From G025836975 sp048751585 (GTDB lineage: Bacteria; Pseudomonadota; Gammaproteobacteria; Burkholderiales; Burkholderiaceae_B), in contig NZ_JAZHOB010000004.1 in assembly GCF_048751585.1 (NCBI RefSeq), forward strand, positions 1 through 64,000: a stretch of 64,000 nt of DNA. The letters are read 5' to 3'. The notes under the pieces were generated by a model. The model saw only the letters and a list, made by a program, of their open reading frames with translations. It was not told where the DNA came from and searched no databases. A program made the translations under genes and the position numbers. How positions within the stretch are numbered: the first letter of the stretch is position 1; each line of letters opens with the position of its first letter. Shown piece after piece: positions 50,881 through 59,306 of this stretch.

Positions 50881-51975
50881 TTAGCGACGGGATGACGTAC
50901 TGGCCATGAACTGGTCGAAGCTGCCTTCCGCAACGCGGAACCAGGGGATCTCGTGATCACGGAACTCCGAATAGGCTTCATACAATTTCTTGAAGACGGG
51001 ATCCTTGGCGGAGAACTCGGCATAGACCTTGTTGGACTCGTTGTAGCAGGCTTCCATGACGGCCTTGGGGAAGGCGCGCAACTTGGCGCCTTCGGCGATC
51101 AGGCGCTTGAGCGCACTGGGGTTTTCGGCATCGTAGGTCGCAATCATCTGATTGTTGGCCATGGCGCTGGCCTGAGCCAGCACAGCCTGATAGTGCTTGG
51201 GCAGACTGTTGTACTTGTCCTGATTCACGTACAGCGAGACCTGCAGCGTGCCTTCCCACCAGCCGGGAAAGTAGTAGTAAGGCGCCACGCGATGAAAACC
51301 CAGTTTTTCATCATCGTAAGGGCCTATCCATTCCGCGGCGTCGATGGTGCCTTTTTCCAGCGAAGGATAAATATCGCCGCCGGCGATTTGCTGGGGCACC
51401 ACGCCCAGGCGAGAAAGCACCGCGCCGGCGAACGCGCTGCAACGGAACTTCAGCCCCTTCAGGTCTTCGACGGACTTGATTTCATTGCGGAACCAGCCGC
51501 CCATCTGCGTGCCGGTGGCGCCGCAGGGAAAATTGACGATGTTGTATTGCTTGTACAGCTCGCGCAGCAAGGCCAGGCCGCCGCCATGATTCACCCAGGC
51601 GTTCATCTGACGGGTGTTCAAGCCAAATGGGACAGCGCTGTCAAAGCACAGCGCCGGATTTTTACCGAAGTAGTAATAGGAAGCGGTGTGGCCGCATTCG
51701 ATCGTGCCGTTCTGCACGCCGTCAAGAACAGCCAGCGCGGGTACGATTTCCCCGGCGGGAAACGCGCGAATGGAAAACTTTCCATCCGTGGCTTCCGAGA
51801 CGAATTTTGCAACGTTCTCGCCGCCGCTATAGATCGCATCGGCACTGCGGGGAAAGCTGGACGCAAGGCGCCAGTTGATGGTTGGCGCCTGCTGTGCGAA
51901 AGCGGGTGCTGCCAATGTGGCGCCACCGGCGACGGCACCCAATGTAGCGTTCTTAAGAAACGAACGGCGTTGCAT
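50881..51975 (-). CDS. TRAP transporter receptor DctP, TakP-like
   Basis: 364 residues. The signal peptide starts MQRRSFLKNATLGAVAGG, a twin-arginine-like form. The mature part has INWRLASSFPRSADAIYSGGENVAKFVSEATDGKFSIRAFPAGEIVPALAVLDGVQNGTIECGHTASYYYFGKNP. The FRCSAFAGAVLSRLGVVPQQIAGGDIYPSLEKGTIDAAEWIGPYDDEKLGF region matches receptors of the TakP branch, which bind 2-oxo acids as dimers. AGGAG precedes the ATG. It is the first gene of the operon receptor-dctQ-dctM. The ligand is likely a 2-oxo or hydroxy acid. Confidence 0.92.
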   Translation of the reverse strand: MQRRSFLKNATLGAVAGGATLAAPAFAQQAPTINWRLASSFPRSADAIYSGGENVAKFVSEATDGKFSIRAFPAGEIVPALAVLDGVQNGTIECGHTASYYYFGKNPALCFDSAVPFGLNTRQMNAWVNHGGGLALLRELYKQYNIVNFPCGATGTQMGGWFRNEIKSVEDLKGLKFRCSAFAGAVLSRLGVVPQQIAGGDIYPSLEKGTIDAAEWIGPYDDEKLGFHRVAPYYYFPGWWEGTLQVSLYVNQDKYNSLPKHYQAVLAQASAMANNQMIATYDAENPSALKRLIAEGAKLRAFPKAVMEACYNESNKVYAEFSAKDPVFKKLYEAYSEFRDHEIPWFRVAEGSFDQFMASTSSRR

Positions 51976-52381
51976 AAATACTCCTTGTGGGAATGGTGAG
52001 GTAAGCCTTGCGCGCTCCGTCCTCTTGGGCGGAAACGAAAACCGGGCGGATCATGCGCTTAAAGAAAAAATGTCTCTACTAGTAGTACTACTAGGTCTGA
52101 AAACCCTTTTCTCAACGTGGGTTTACAGCGTCATCGGGCATCCCGCCGTCTAGGGCGCTGAAAAATATAAAGTTCCGGCGCCGGCCGCCGAATCAAAGCC
52201 TGAAAGCCGCAGTAGCTTTTCATATCTTTTGGAAATAAGAATATATTTATAAGTTGATTAAAAAAATCTGAATTCTTTCGACTGAGGCGGCCGCGCCACA
52301 GAATATTTTCCCGCGCGCCCAGGCTCTGAACGGTACACTTCACGGATCGCATGCACGCGGCAGCCATCCACCGGAGTCCCT
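51976..52381. promoter_or_regulatory. Divergent intergenic region with a perfect 16-bp palindrome
   Basis: A 406-bp stretch with no gene lies between the TRAP receptor (minus) and the DUF2214 gene (plus). CTAGTAGTACTACTAG at 52079-52094 is a perfect 16-bp palindrome, 104 bp upstream of the TRAP receptor ATG, and a good operator candidate. An AT-rich part around 52200-52270 could hold the promoter for the plus-strand gene. No regulator gene is adjacent. Confidence 0.5.
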
Positions 52382-52834
52382 ATGAGTTCACTGTTCGCTT
52401 TCCTGCACCACATGGCCGCCTTTGCCCTTGTCGCCGCGCTGGCCGTGGAGTTCGTGCTGATCAAGGAAGCCCTTACCGTGACCATTGCACGCAAGCTGCT
52501 GATCGCCGACATGGTATTCGGCGCGTCGGCCGGCGCCGTGCTTGTCATTGGTCTGCTGCGGGTTTTCTTCTTTGAAAAAGGCGCGGCCTTTTATTTCACG
52601 AACATTCCTTTCCTGGCCAAGCTGGCGCTCTTCGCGCTGATCGGCCTGATGTCCATCCGGCCGACCAGGGAATTCCTTTCCTGGAGAAGCGCTGTAAAAG
52701 CCGGCCAGGCGCCCAAGGTGGATGAGGCCACACTGCAAAGGCTGCGCACCGCCATCCATGCGGAATTGGCGGCGGCAACCGTCCTGATCCTTTGCGCCGC
52801 CCTGATGGCGCGCGGCATCGGAAGCCTGGGTTGA
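52382..52834 (+). CDS. DUF2214-family membrane protein
   Basis: 150 residues with four membrane spans. FAFLHHMAAFALVAALAVEFVLIKEALT and ADMVFGASAGAVLVIGLLRVFFFEKG match the DUF2214 pattern (His and Glu residues within the first span, Gly-rich second span). CCGGAG precedes the ATG. The biochemical role is unknown; conserved charged residues inside the membrane hint at cofactor or proton binding, which is speculation. Confidence 0.8.
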   Translation: MSSLFAFLHHMAAFALVAALAVEFVLIKEALTVTIARKLLIADMVFGASAGAVLVIGLLRVFFFEKGAAFYFTNIPFLAKLALFALIGLMSIRPTREFLSWRSAVKAGQAPKVDEATLQRLRTAIHAELAAATVLILCAALMARGIGSLG

Positions 52835-52867
52835 TGCCGCGCGCCTAGCGCAGGCACACCACACCAT

Positions 52868-53779
52868 ATGCCACCCTCCTCAGCAGCGACAGACGTGACC
52901 GCCTCGTGGTTGAAGTGGGCTCCCGCTCTGTTTCTACTACTTTGGTGTTTCGGATTCGTCTTCCTGAAGATGGGTCTGGCGTATTCCGATCCCTTGACTT
53001 TCCTGGCGCTACGATATGCCTGCGTCCTGGCCATACTCATCGTCCCGTTTCTTTGGCTGCGCCCCGCTTTGCCGGCAACGCCAAAAGCATGGCTGCACCT
53101 GGCCATGGTTGGCCTGCTGTTGCAGGCGGGCTATTTCTCGTTTGTTTACTTGAGCCTGAAGCTGGGCATATCCGCCGGCGCCGTGGCGCTGATCACTTCG
53201 CAGCAGCCCATTCTTATCGGTTTGCTGGCCCCCGCCATCGCCCGCGAACGGGTCAGCGCAACGCGCTGGCTTGGGCTGCTCATGGGCGTGGCGGGGGCGG
53301 GCATCGTCATCCTGTCCAAGTCCGCAATAGAAATTGCTTCGCCGGCCGCGCTGCTGTTTGCCGTCATGGCCCTGTTCTCCATGACGGGCGGCACGCTATG
53401 GGAAAAGCGCTACGGCGTCCAGACGCATCCGGTGACCGCCAACATGGTGCAATATGCGGTCGGGCTGGCCGTTTCCGCGCCGCTGGCTTTCCTGCTGGAG
53501 CCGATGCAAATCCAATGGACCGCGGAGTTCCTGCTGTCGCTGACTTATCTGGTCGTATGCAATTCCATCGTGGCGATTTCATTATTGCTGGCCATGATAC
53601 GGCGCGGAGAAGCGTCGCGCGTCTCGGCCCTGTTCTTCCTGGTGCCGCCGGTAACAGCGATGATTGCCTTCCTGATCCTGGACGAGGCGCTGCCGCCGGC
53701 CGCATGGCCGGGAATGATATTGGCGGCCGCCGGAATCTATCTTGTCATGCGCAAACCGCCGGCGTCGGGCGCGGGCTGA
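52868..53779 (+). CDS. EamA/DMT-family transporter
   Basis: 303 residues with ten membrane spans and two EamA repeats. Repeat 1 opens WAPALFLLLWCFGFVFLKMGLAYSDPLTFLALRYACV. The second repeat runs from about 155 (LLFAVMALFSMTGGTLWEKR) to VPPVTAMIAFLILDEALPPAAWPGMILAAAGIYLV. Members export amino acids, metabolites or drugs; the substrate here is unknown. It lies 33 bp after the DUF2214 gene and is convergent with the MFS gene. Confidence 0.92.
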   Translation: MPPSSAATDVTASWLKWAPALFLLLWCFGFVFLKMGLAYSDPLTFLALRYACVLAILIVPFLWLRPALPATPKAWLHLAMVGLLLQAGYFSFVYLSLKLGISAGAVALITSQQPILIGLLAPAIARERVSATRWLGLLMGVAGAGIVILSKSAIEIASPAALLFAVMALFSMTGGTLWEKRYGVQTHPVTANMVQYAVGLAVSAPLAFLLEPMQIQWTAEFLLSLTYLVVCNSIVAISLLLAMIRRGEASRVSALFFLVPPVTAMIAFLILDEALPPAAWPGMILAAAGIYLVMRKPPASGAG

Positions 53780-53789
53780 TGTCGCGCGA

Positions 53790-55040
53790 TCAAGCGCCCG
53801 GGTCGGCCGCCCTTGCCTGGCTGCGCGCTTTGACCAGCATGGCGCGGCCCGCGCCCCATCCATTAATGGCCGCAGCCACCCCCAGGGCGGCAAACAGCCA
53901 GGCGGACGCATCGTAGCTTCCGGTCGCGCTATGCAGCATCCCCACCAGCAAAGGGCCGAAGGCGGCCAGCACATAGCCCACCCCTTGCGCCATGCCGGAT
54001 AAGTGAGCGGCCACATGCGAATCGGGCGAACGCAGCACAATCACCGTCATGGCTATTGCAAACAAGCCGCCCTGCCCAATGCCTTGCAGAACGGCCCAAG
54101 CCCATACGGTGGACAAGGGAGCGAAAAGCAATCCTACCAAGGCAGCCCCCGCAATCAAGGCCAGCGCCGCGTTGAACATGCGCTGATCCTTGCAGCGAAC
54201 CGCCAGGGGCGGCACCAGCAGGCACGTGAACACCTGCACGATGATGGATACCGAGACCACCAGTCCCGCTTCGATCCCATCCATGCCGCGATCGCGCAAT
54301 ATGGGAGCCATCCAGCCCATGACGCAATAGGCCAGCGCCGACTGCAACCCCATGAAAAAAGTGACCTGCCACGCCAGCGGATCGCGCCACAAACCGCTGA
54401 CGCTGCGCCTGGCCTGCCGCGAAGCGTGTTCCGCGCGCAATGACTGCGGCGCCCAAACCAGCAACACCAGGGCCGCGGGCAACGCCCACACCGCAAGGCC
54501 TGCCGTCCATGACTCGTCGAAATAATGCGCAATGGGCAAGGTAAAGGCCGCCCCCGACGCCGCGCCGCCGCACAAGGCCATGGTGTATAGCCCCGTCATC
54601 AATGCCGCTTGCTGTGGAAAATCGCGTTTGACCACGCTGGGCAGCAGGACGTTGCCCGTGGCGATGGCCGCGCCGCCCAGCGCCGAGCCGATGAACAGGG
54701 AATACATATCCCCCATGCCTCGCAACGCCGTGCCGGCCATCAGGAAGAAAAGGACGGCAAGCAAGGCTCTTTCCGGCCCTATGCGTTGGGAAATCCTGGG
54801 CGCCAGCGGAGCGAACAGCCCCAGGCACAACACGGGCAGTGTCGTCAGATAGCCGGCGCCGGCCGATGTCAGGCTGGTTTGCCGAAGCAGGTCCGGCAAC
54901 AACACGGAAAGGCTGGAAAACAGGGGCCTCAGGTTATAGGCAATCAGCATCAGGCTGAAGCCCAGCAGGATTTGCGCTGCGCGGCTCCGGACGGGCGAAG
55001 TCGTGGGCGCGCTGTCGGCGCGGATTTCTGCGGAAGTCAT
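53790..55040 (-). CDS. MFS transporter of the CynX/NimT type
   Basis: 416 residues with twelve membrane spans. ILLGFSLMLIAYNLRPLFSSLSVLLPDLLRQTSLTSAGAGYLTTLPVLCLGLFAPLAPRISQRIGPERALL is the typical opening of CynX/NimT proteins (cyanate / 2-nitroimidazole transporter group). ATG 55040 gives a normal N-terminus; the frame open to 55358 overlaps the next gene's end and is not needed. Its position 92 bp after a Bug gene suggests it could be the last gene of the sugar-acid-like operon or an independent unit. Confidence 0.88.
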   Translation of the reverse strand: MTSAEIRADSAPTTSPVRSRAAQILLGFSLMLIAYNLRPLFSSLSVLLPDLLRQTSLTSAGAGYLTTLPVLCLGLFAPLAPRISQRIGPERALLAVLFFLMAGTALRGMGDMYSLFIGSALGGAAIATGNVLLPSVVKRDFPQQAALMTGLYTMALCGGAASGAAFTLPIAHYFDESWTAGLAVWALPAALVLLVWAPQSLRAEHASRQARRSVSGLWRDPLAWQVTFFMGLQSALAYCVMGWMAPILRDRGMDGIEAGLVVSVSIIVQVFTCLLVPPLAVRCKDQRMFNAALALIAGAALVGLLFAPLSTVWAWAVLQGIGQGGLFAIAMTVIVLRSPDSHVAAHLSGMAQGVGYVLAAFGPLLVGMLHSATGSYDASAWLFAALGVAAAINGWGAGRAMLVKARSQARAADPGA

Positions 55041-55132
55041 ACCTGTTCGTATCGTTATGCGGGTGGAAATTTCCCCAGCCATGATGATACCCTGGCAGTT
55101 CCGCGGAAATCGACAGCTGCCGCGTGCAACGA

Positions 55133-56113
55133 TCAGGACTTGACCGAAATACCCGCGTCCTTGATGACCGTTGCAAACTTGACCTGCTCGCTTTGCATGA
55201 ACTGTGCCAGGCGCTCGGGCGACCCGCCGCCGTCCTCGGCGCCGGCCTGGGCCAGCCTGGCAATCAGCTCCGGTGTTTGCAGGGCTTTGTTGAGATCCGC
55301 ATTCACACGCGCAACCATATCGGGCGACATGCCGCCAGGCCCGACCAACGCAAACCATATGCTTGCCTCAAAGCCAGGATAGCCCTGCTCCGCAATGGTC
55401 GGTACGTCGGGCAGGCTTTTGGATCGATTCTGCAATGTCTGCGCCAGCGCGATGACTTTGCCCGATTCAATCAGCGGCTTGGCGGTCGTCATCCCCTCGA
55501 AGGCATAATGGATGTGGCCGCCAATCACGTCGGTCATCAATGGCGCAGAGCCGCTATACGGCACATGCAGCACGTTGATGCCGGCCTCGGCCTTGAATAT
55601 CTCCAGCGCCAGATGCTGGGCCGATCCTGTGCCGGCCGACCCGAACACGATCTCGCCCGGCTTCGCCTTGCACAGTTCCACCAAGTCTTTCAGCGTTTTG
55701 GCCGGTTGGTTGGCGCCGCCTATCAGTATGGTGGGCGTCTTGCCGATAAGACCGATGGGAGTGAAGTCCCGCTCCACGGAGTAGCCTAGATCGGTACGCA
55801 AGCCGGGCCCTATTCCATGGCTGTTCACATGCGCAACCAGCAGCGCCGTTCCGTCGTTTTTCTGTTTCGCGGTATGGCGCGCGGCAATCACACCCGCCGC
55901 GCCGGGACGGTTTTCCACGACAACGGGCACACCCCACATGTCGGAAAACTTCTGGCCGAGCAGGCGCGCCAGCACATCGGTGCCGCCCCCCGCCGGAAAT
56001 CCCACCACCATGCTGACCGTGCTTTTCGGAGCCACGGTTTGAGCCTTGAGCGCGGGAGCGGCGGCTGCGGCGGCCAATGCACTGCCTGAAATAAGAAAGC
56101 TGCGACGATTCAT
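55133..56113 (-). CDS. Bug-family (TctC-type) periplasmic receptor
   Basis: 326 residues with a signal peptide (MNRRSFLISGSALAAAAAAPALKA). Bug motifs are MVVGFPAGGGTDVLARLLGQKFSDMWGVPVVVENRPGAAGVIAARH, a DLVELCKAKPGEIVFGSAG segment and LPDVPTIAEQGYPGFEASIWFALVGPGG. It is the last gene of a three-gene unit (dehydratase, DHDPS-like lyase, receptor), so its ligand is probably the sugar acid used by those enzymes. No TctAB partner is adjacent. Confidence 0.93.
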   Translation of the reverse strand: MNRRSFLISGSALAAAAAAPALKAQTVAPKSTVSMVVGFPAGGGTDVLARLLGQKFSDMWGVPVVVENRPGAAGVIAARHTAKQKNDGTALLVAHVNSHGIGPGLRTDLGYSVERDFTPIGLIGKTPTILIGGANQPAKTLKDLVELCKAKPGEIVFGSAGTGSAQHLALEIFKAEAGINVLHVPYSGSAPLMTDVIGGHIHYAFEGMTTAKPLIESGKVIALAQTLQNRSKSLPDVPTIAEQGYPGFEASIWFALVGPGGMSPDMVARVNADLNKALQTPELIARLAQAGAEDGGGSPERLAQFMQSEQVKFATVIKDAGISVKS

Positions 56114-56164
56114 TATTTGTCTCTCTATATATAGGTATGTTGAAGGAGCCGGATGCTGGAATGT

Positions 56165-57094
56165 TTACCCAGGCATGGCCTGCGGCGCGGCCGGCTCCAG
56201 CTTTTCCAGTTCCAGGCGTAATTGCCTGGATTGCTGGACGGTGAGTTCCACCAAGGGGGGACGCACGATGCCCCATTCAGGAACGCCAGTTTCCCATGCT
56301 ATCGCCGCCTTCATTGCGGAAATCAGCGGATAGGCCTGGAAGGCGGCACGCTTGCGATTGATTCGGGCTTGCCGGTCCTTGGCGTCCGCATTCCGCCAAG
56401 AACGATAAAGCGACATGATTTCTGCGGCATTTACATTGGCCGTAGCGGTGATGCAGCCCGCACCGCCCGCTTTCATCGTATCGAGCAGGATGGTTTCGGT
56501 CCCTGCAAAAACCTGAAAACCCGCAGGCTGGAAATTTCGGATCAGCGATTCCGTATTGCTCCAGTCACCGCCGCTGTCCTTGATACCCGCGACAGTGCCG
56601 GGAAATGCATGCAGCAGCCTTTCAATAAGCGCATGACTGATGCCGACCTGGCTTACGGGCGGGATATGGTACAGATACAAGCGCAGCCGCTGGTCGGCCA
56701 CGCCTTCGATCACCGATGCAAAATAGCGGAACAGGCCTTCGTCGCCGACGCCCTTGTAGTAAAAAGGCGGCAGCATGAGCGCTGCGGCGCAACCCGAAAC
56801 GACCGCATGGCGAGTCATTTCAATGCTTTCGGGTATCGAGCAGGCGCTTGTGCCGGGCATCATGCGCAACGGAGGCAGTCCGTTTTCCAGCAAAGCGTCC
56901 AGAAGCCGGCGTTTTTCCGACAGACCCATGGAATTGGCCTCGGAATTGGTGCCGAAGATGGCCAGTCCGACATCGTGCGCCAGCAAAGACTTGCAATGCT
57001 CCAGGAAGCGCGGAATGTCCGGCTGTAAACCGGCCGAGAAAGGCGTCAGTACCGGTGAAAACACACCACTGAGAACCGTGCTGGATGATGACAT
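56165..57094 (-). CDS. Dihydrodipicolinate-synthase-family lyase/dehydratase
   Basis: 309-residue TIM-barrel of the DapA/NAL superfamily. The substrate loop GTNSEANSMGLSEKR corresponds to the GTTGE(AS) motif. Tyr in RLYLYHIPPVSQ and Schiff-base Lys in VAGIKDSGGDW are both present. It is not likely to be lysine-pathway DapA because of its neighbours: next to an MR/MLE dehydratase it more probably works on a keto-deoxy sugar acid, as KDG aldolase or 5-keto-4-deoxyglucarate dehydratase do. GGA precedes the start. It lies 29 bp after the dehydratase gene. Confidence 0.88.
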   Translation of the reverse strand: MSSSSTVLSGVFSPVLTPFSAGLQPDIPRFLEHCKSLLAHDVGLAIFGTNSEANSMGLSEKRRLLDALLENGLPPLRMMPGTSACSIPESIEMTRHAVVSGCAAALMLPPFYYKGVGDEGLFRYFASVIEGVADQRLRLYLYHIPPVSQVGISHALIERLLHAFPGTVAGIKDSGGDWSNTESLIRNFQPAGFQVFAGTETILLDTMKAGGAGCITATANVNAAEIMSLYRSWRNADAKDRQARINRKRAAFQAYPLISAMKAAIAWETGVPEWGIVRPPLVELTVQQSRQLRLELEKLEPAAPQAMPG

Positions 57095-57123
57095 GAAGAG
57101 TCCTTTCTAACGATGGAAATGAC

Positions 57124-58248
57124 TCAACGGACCGTCGTCCAGGCGCCATATCTGGCCACGGCCTTTTCATCGAATCCGAACCCCAGCCCGGGCTCTTGAT
57201 GCAGGATGACCCGGCCGTCCTTCTGCGATAGTTGCCGATCGATCAGGCGGCGGAAGTTCAGTACTTGATCGTCCCAGAAAAACTCCACATATCGCGCATT
57301 GGGCGTGGCGGCCACCAGCGGCGCATGCAAATCGTGGAACCAATGGGGGCAAACCACGACCCCGTAACTGGCCGCCGTGGCGGCAATGCGTTTCCATTCA
57401 GTGATTCCACCGCAAACGGCGGCATCGGTTTGAAGAATGGATGCCGCCTGCTTGTCCAGCAGCTCTTTGTGGTACCAGCGGCCGTAGCCGATTTCGGCGG
57501 TGGCGATCGGCAGGTGGGTCAGCCGCGCCAGCTTGGCATGGCTGTCGACATCGTCGGGGCCGAAGGGCTCTTCGATGAAGTAAGGCTCATATTGTTCGAA
57601 GCGGCGTATGTATTGCATGGCCTGCGTCACATCCTGCCAGGCGTTATTGCAGTCCATCATCAGTTCCACGTCGGGGCCGACCGCATCGCGCGCGGCCTTA
57701 AGACGCGCCTCTTCCTCTTTGGGCGAATGGCGCCCCGTTTTCATCTTTACCGCCTTGAAGCCCAATGCCACATAGCTGGCCATTTCCTCGCCAAGCTTCT
57801 CGGGTGTTTTTCCGTCCAGGTAGTAGCCGCCGCTGGCATAGGCGGGGACGCTTTCCAGTTCGAACGCTCCAAGGTATTTGTGCAGCGGCAAGCCGCCGGC
57901 TTTCGAATTCATGTCCCAGATGGCCGTGTCCAGGGCGCTGATGGCGCGCATGACCGTACCCTGGCGGCCTTGCAGCAAGGCTTCCTGGTACATGGATTGC
58001 CAAAGGCCTTCGACACCATAAGAGTCTTTTCCTATCAGGACCTTACCCAGCAGGTGTTCCACGGCCGCCGTGAAAATCGGCCCTCCGTCGCTGCCTATAT
58101 AGCAAAAGCCGATGCCCTCGATGCCTTCTTTGGAACGGACTTTGACCAGCCCGTAGTAGCGTGTGCTGACGCTGCGGTTGGAGAAAGAGGTGACGCGGTC
58201 CAGCGGTACCGATACCGCTGAGACGTCAATGGATTCGATGATAGGCAC
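57124..58248 (-). CDS. Mandelate racemase / muconate lactonizing family dehydratase
   Basis: 374 residues, enolase superfamily. A KxK motif (VKMKTGR) is followed by metal ligands Asp (LMMDCNNAW), Glu (YFIEEPFGPDD) and Glu (IATAEIGYGRW). A QTDAAVCGGITEW Asp and a catalytic His (VVCPHWFHDLHAP) complete the MR-type site. It likely dehydrates or epimerises a sugar acid. The frame opens at 58257 with GTG, but GGAG is too close to it; GTG at 58248 is correctly spaced (eight bases), so I use that. It is divergent from the LysR gene. Confidence 0.9.
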   Translation of the reverse strand: MPIIESIDVSAVSVPLDRVTSFSNRSVSTRYYGLVKVRSKEGIEGIGFCYIGSDGGPIFTAAVEHLLGKVLIGKDSYGVEGLWQSMYQEALLQGRQGTVMRAISALDTAIWDMNSKAGGLPLHKYLGAFELESVPAYASGGYYLDGKTPEKLGEEMASYVALGFKAVKMKTGRHSPKEEEARLKAARDAVGPDVELMMDCNNAWQDVTQAMQYIRRFEQYEPYFIEEPFGPDDVDSHAKLARLTHLPIATAEIGYGRWYHKELLDKQAASILQTDAAVCGGITEWKRIAATAASYGVVVCPHWFHDLHAPLVAATPNARYVEFFWDDQVLNFRRLIDRQLSQKDGRVILHQEPGLGFGFDEKAVARYGAWTTVR

Positions 58249-58365
58249 GGTCAACACTCCAAGATAAAAGAATGACCGTATTATTTAGTTTTTAAAAAGA
58301 TGCCACAACCCATCTAAAACTTCTTTAGAATAAGGAAAAACCATCTTTTAAATGATGACGCTTCC

Positions 58366-59226
58366 ATGGATCTACGCTTTCTGCAAACCTTTGTGCATGT
58401 GGTCGAGCTCGGTTCCATCGCCAAAGCCGCGCGCTTTCAAGACTTGACCCCCGCATCCGTGCAGCAAAGGCTCCGCGCCCTGGACGCATCGATGGGCAGT
58501 CAGTTGCTGACCCGCGCGGGGCGCACCGTGCAGCCGACTGTAGCCGGACGCCGGATACTGGAACTGGCCAAGAAGATACTTGGCGACGCGCGCGATTTAC
58601 GCTCGCTGGCGTCGGACACCGACCTGCCAGCCGGCCCGCTGCATCTGGGCGCTACGCCCACAGCCTTGAACGGCGTCGTCCCGGGCACGCTTAAAAGCTG
58701 GTTTGCCCGATACCCGGCCATCGAGGTTTTCATCGAGCCGGGCTCATCCAAATCGCTCTATTCGCGTGTGCTCGAAGGCGCGCTGGATGCGGCCATTCTC
58801 GTACACCCCCAGTTCGATCTGCCTAAAAACTGCATCTGGATGGAAATCCATAAAGAGCCGCTCATGCTGATCGCCCCGGCTTCGCTGAAGGTCGCAGACC
58901 CATTGGAGACATTGCTGGCTCAACCCTACATCTGCTATGACCGTAGCGTGGTCGGAGGAAAAATGGCCGATGACTATCTGCGCGGGCGGTCCATCCGTCC
59001 ACGCATAAGGCTGGAGTTGGACGGCATCGACGCAATAGGAAAATTGGTTTCCGAAGGGCTGGGCGTATCCATCCTGCCCGATACCGGCACGCTCGATACA
59101 GGTCCGCAAGGCGTGGCCAAATGGGCTTTGCCCGGCCCCGTTCCCATTCGCTCCATAGGCATGTGCTGGACCCGAAGCAGCATCCGCGCCCCCTTGGCGC
59201 AAGCGTTCGCGCAACTGATCCGTTAG
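58366..59226 (+). CDS. LysR-family transcriptional regulator
   Basis: 286 residues. The helix-turn-helix part is MDLRFLQTFVHVVELGSIAKAARFQDLTPASVQQRLRALDASMGSQLLTRAGRTVQPTVAGRRIL, and the effector domain starts at about 90. It is divergent from the dehydratase operon. The 117-bp intergenic region is AT-rich and has a CATC-N8-GATG arrangement near 58342-58357, compatible with a LysR site. It probably controls the dehydratase/lyase/Bug operon. Confidence 0.9.
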   Translation: MDLRFLQTFVHVVELGSIAKAARFQDLTPASVQQRLRALDASMGSQLLTRAGRTVQPTVAGRRILELAKKILGDARDLRSLASDTDLPAGPLHLGATPTALNGVVPGTLKSWFARYPAIEVFIEPGSSKSLYSRVLEGALDAAILVHPQFDLPKNCIWMEIHKEPLMLIAPASLKVADPLETLLAQPYICYDRSVVGGKMADDYLRGRSIRPRIRLELDGIDAIGKLVSEGLGVSILPDTGTLDTGPQGVAKWALPGPVPIRSIGMCWTRSSIRAPLAQAFAQLIR

Positions 59227-59248
59227 CGTAATGTTGCTTCCTGGAAGC

Positions 59249-59277
59249 CTGTCATCATACAAGCGGACAGCTATAAT
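59249..59277 (+). promoter_or_regulatory. Probable promoter of the GntR gene
   Basis: A perfect -10 TATAAT (59272-59277) sits 17 bp from CTGTCA (59249-59254) as -35. Transcription would begin near 59284, after the first possible ATG (59280), which supports the internal ATG 59307 as start of the GntR gene. Confidence 0.65.
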
Positions 59278-59306
59278 GAATGATTGCAATCCCTTGGCGC
59301 GCGACC

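Noticed and set aside
56165..57094. Calling this gene dapA of lysine synthesis
   Set aside because: Its operon partners are a sugar-acid-type dehydratase and a Bug receptor, and its substrate loop is GTNSEANS, so a catabolic lyase is more likely.
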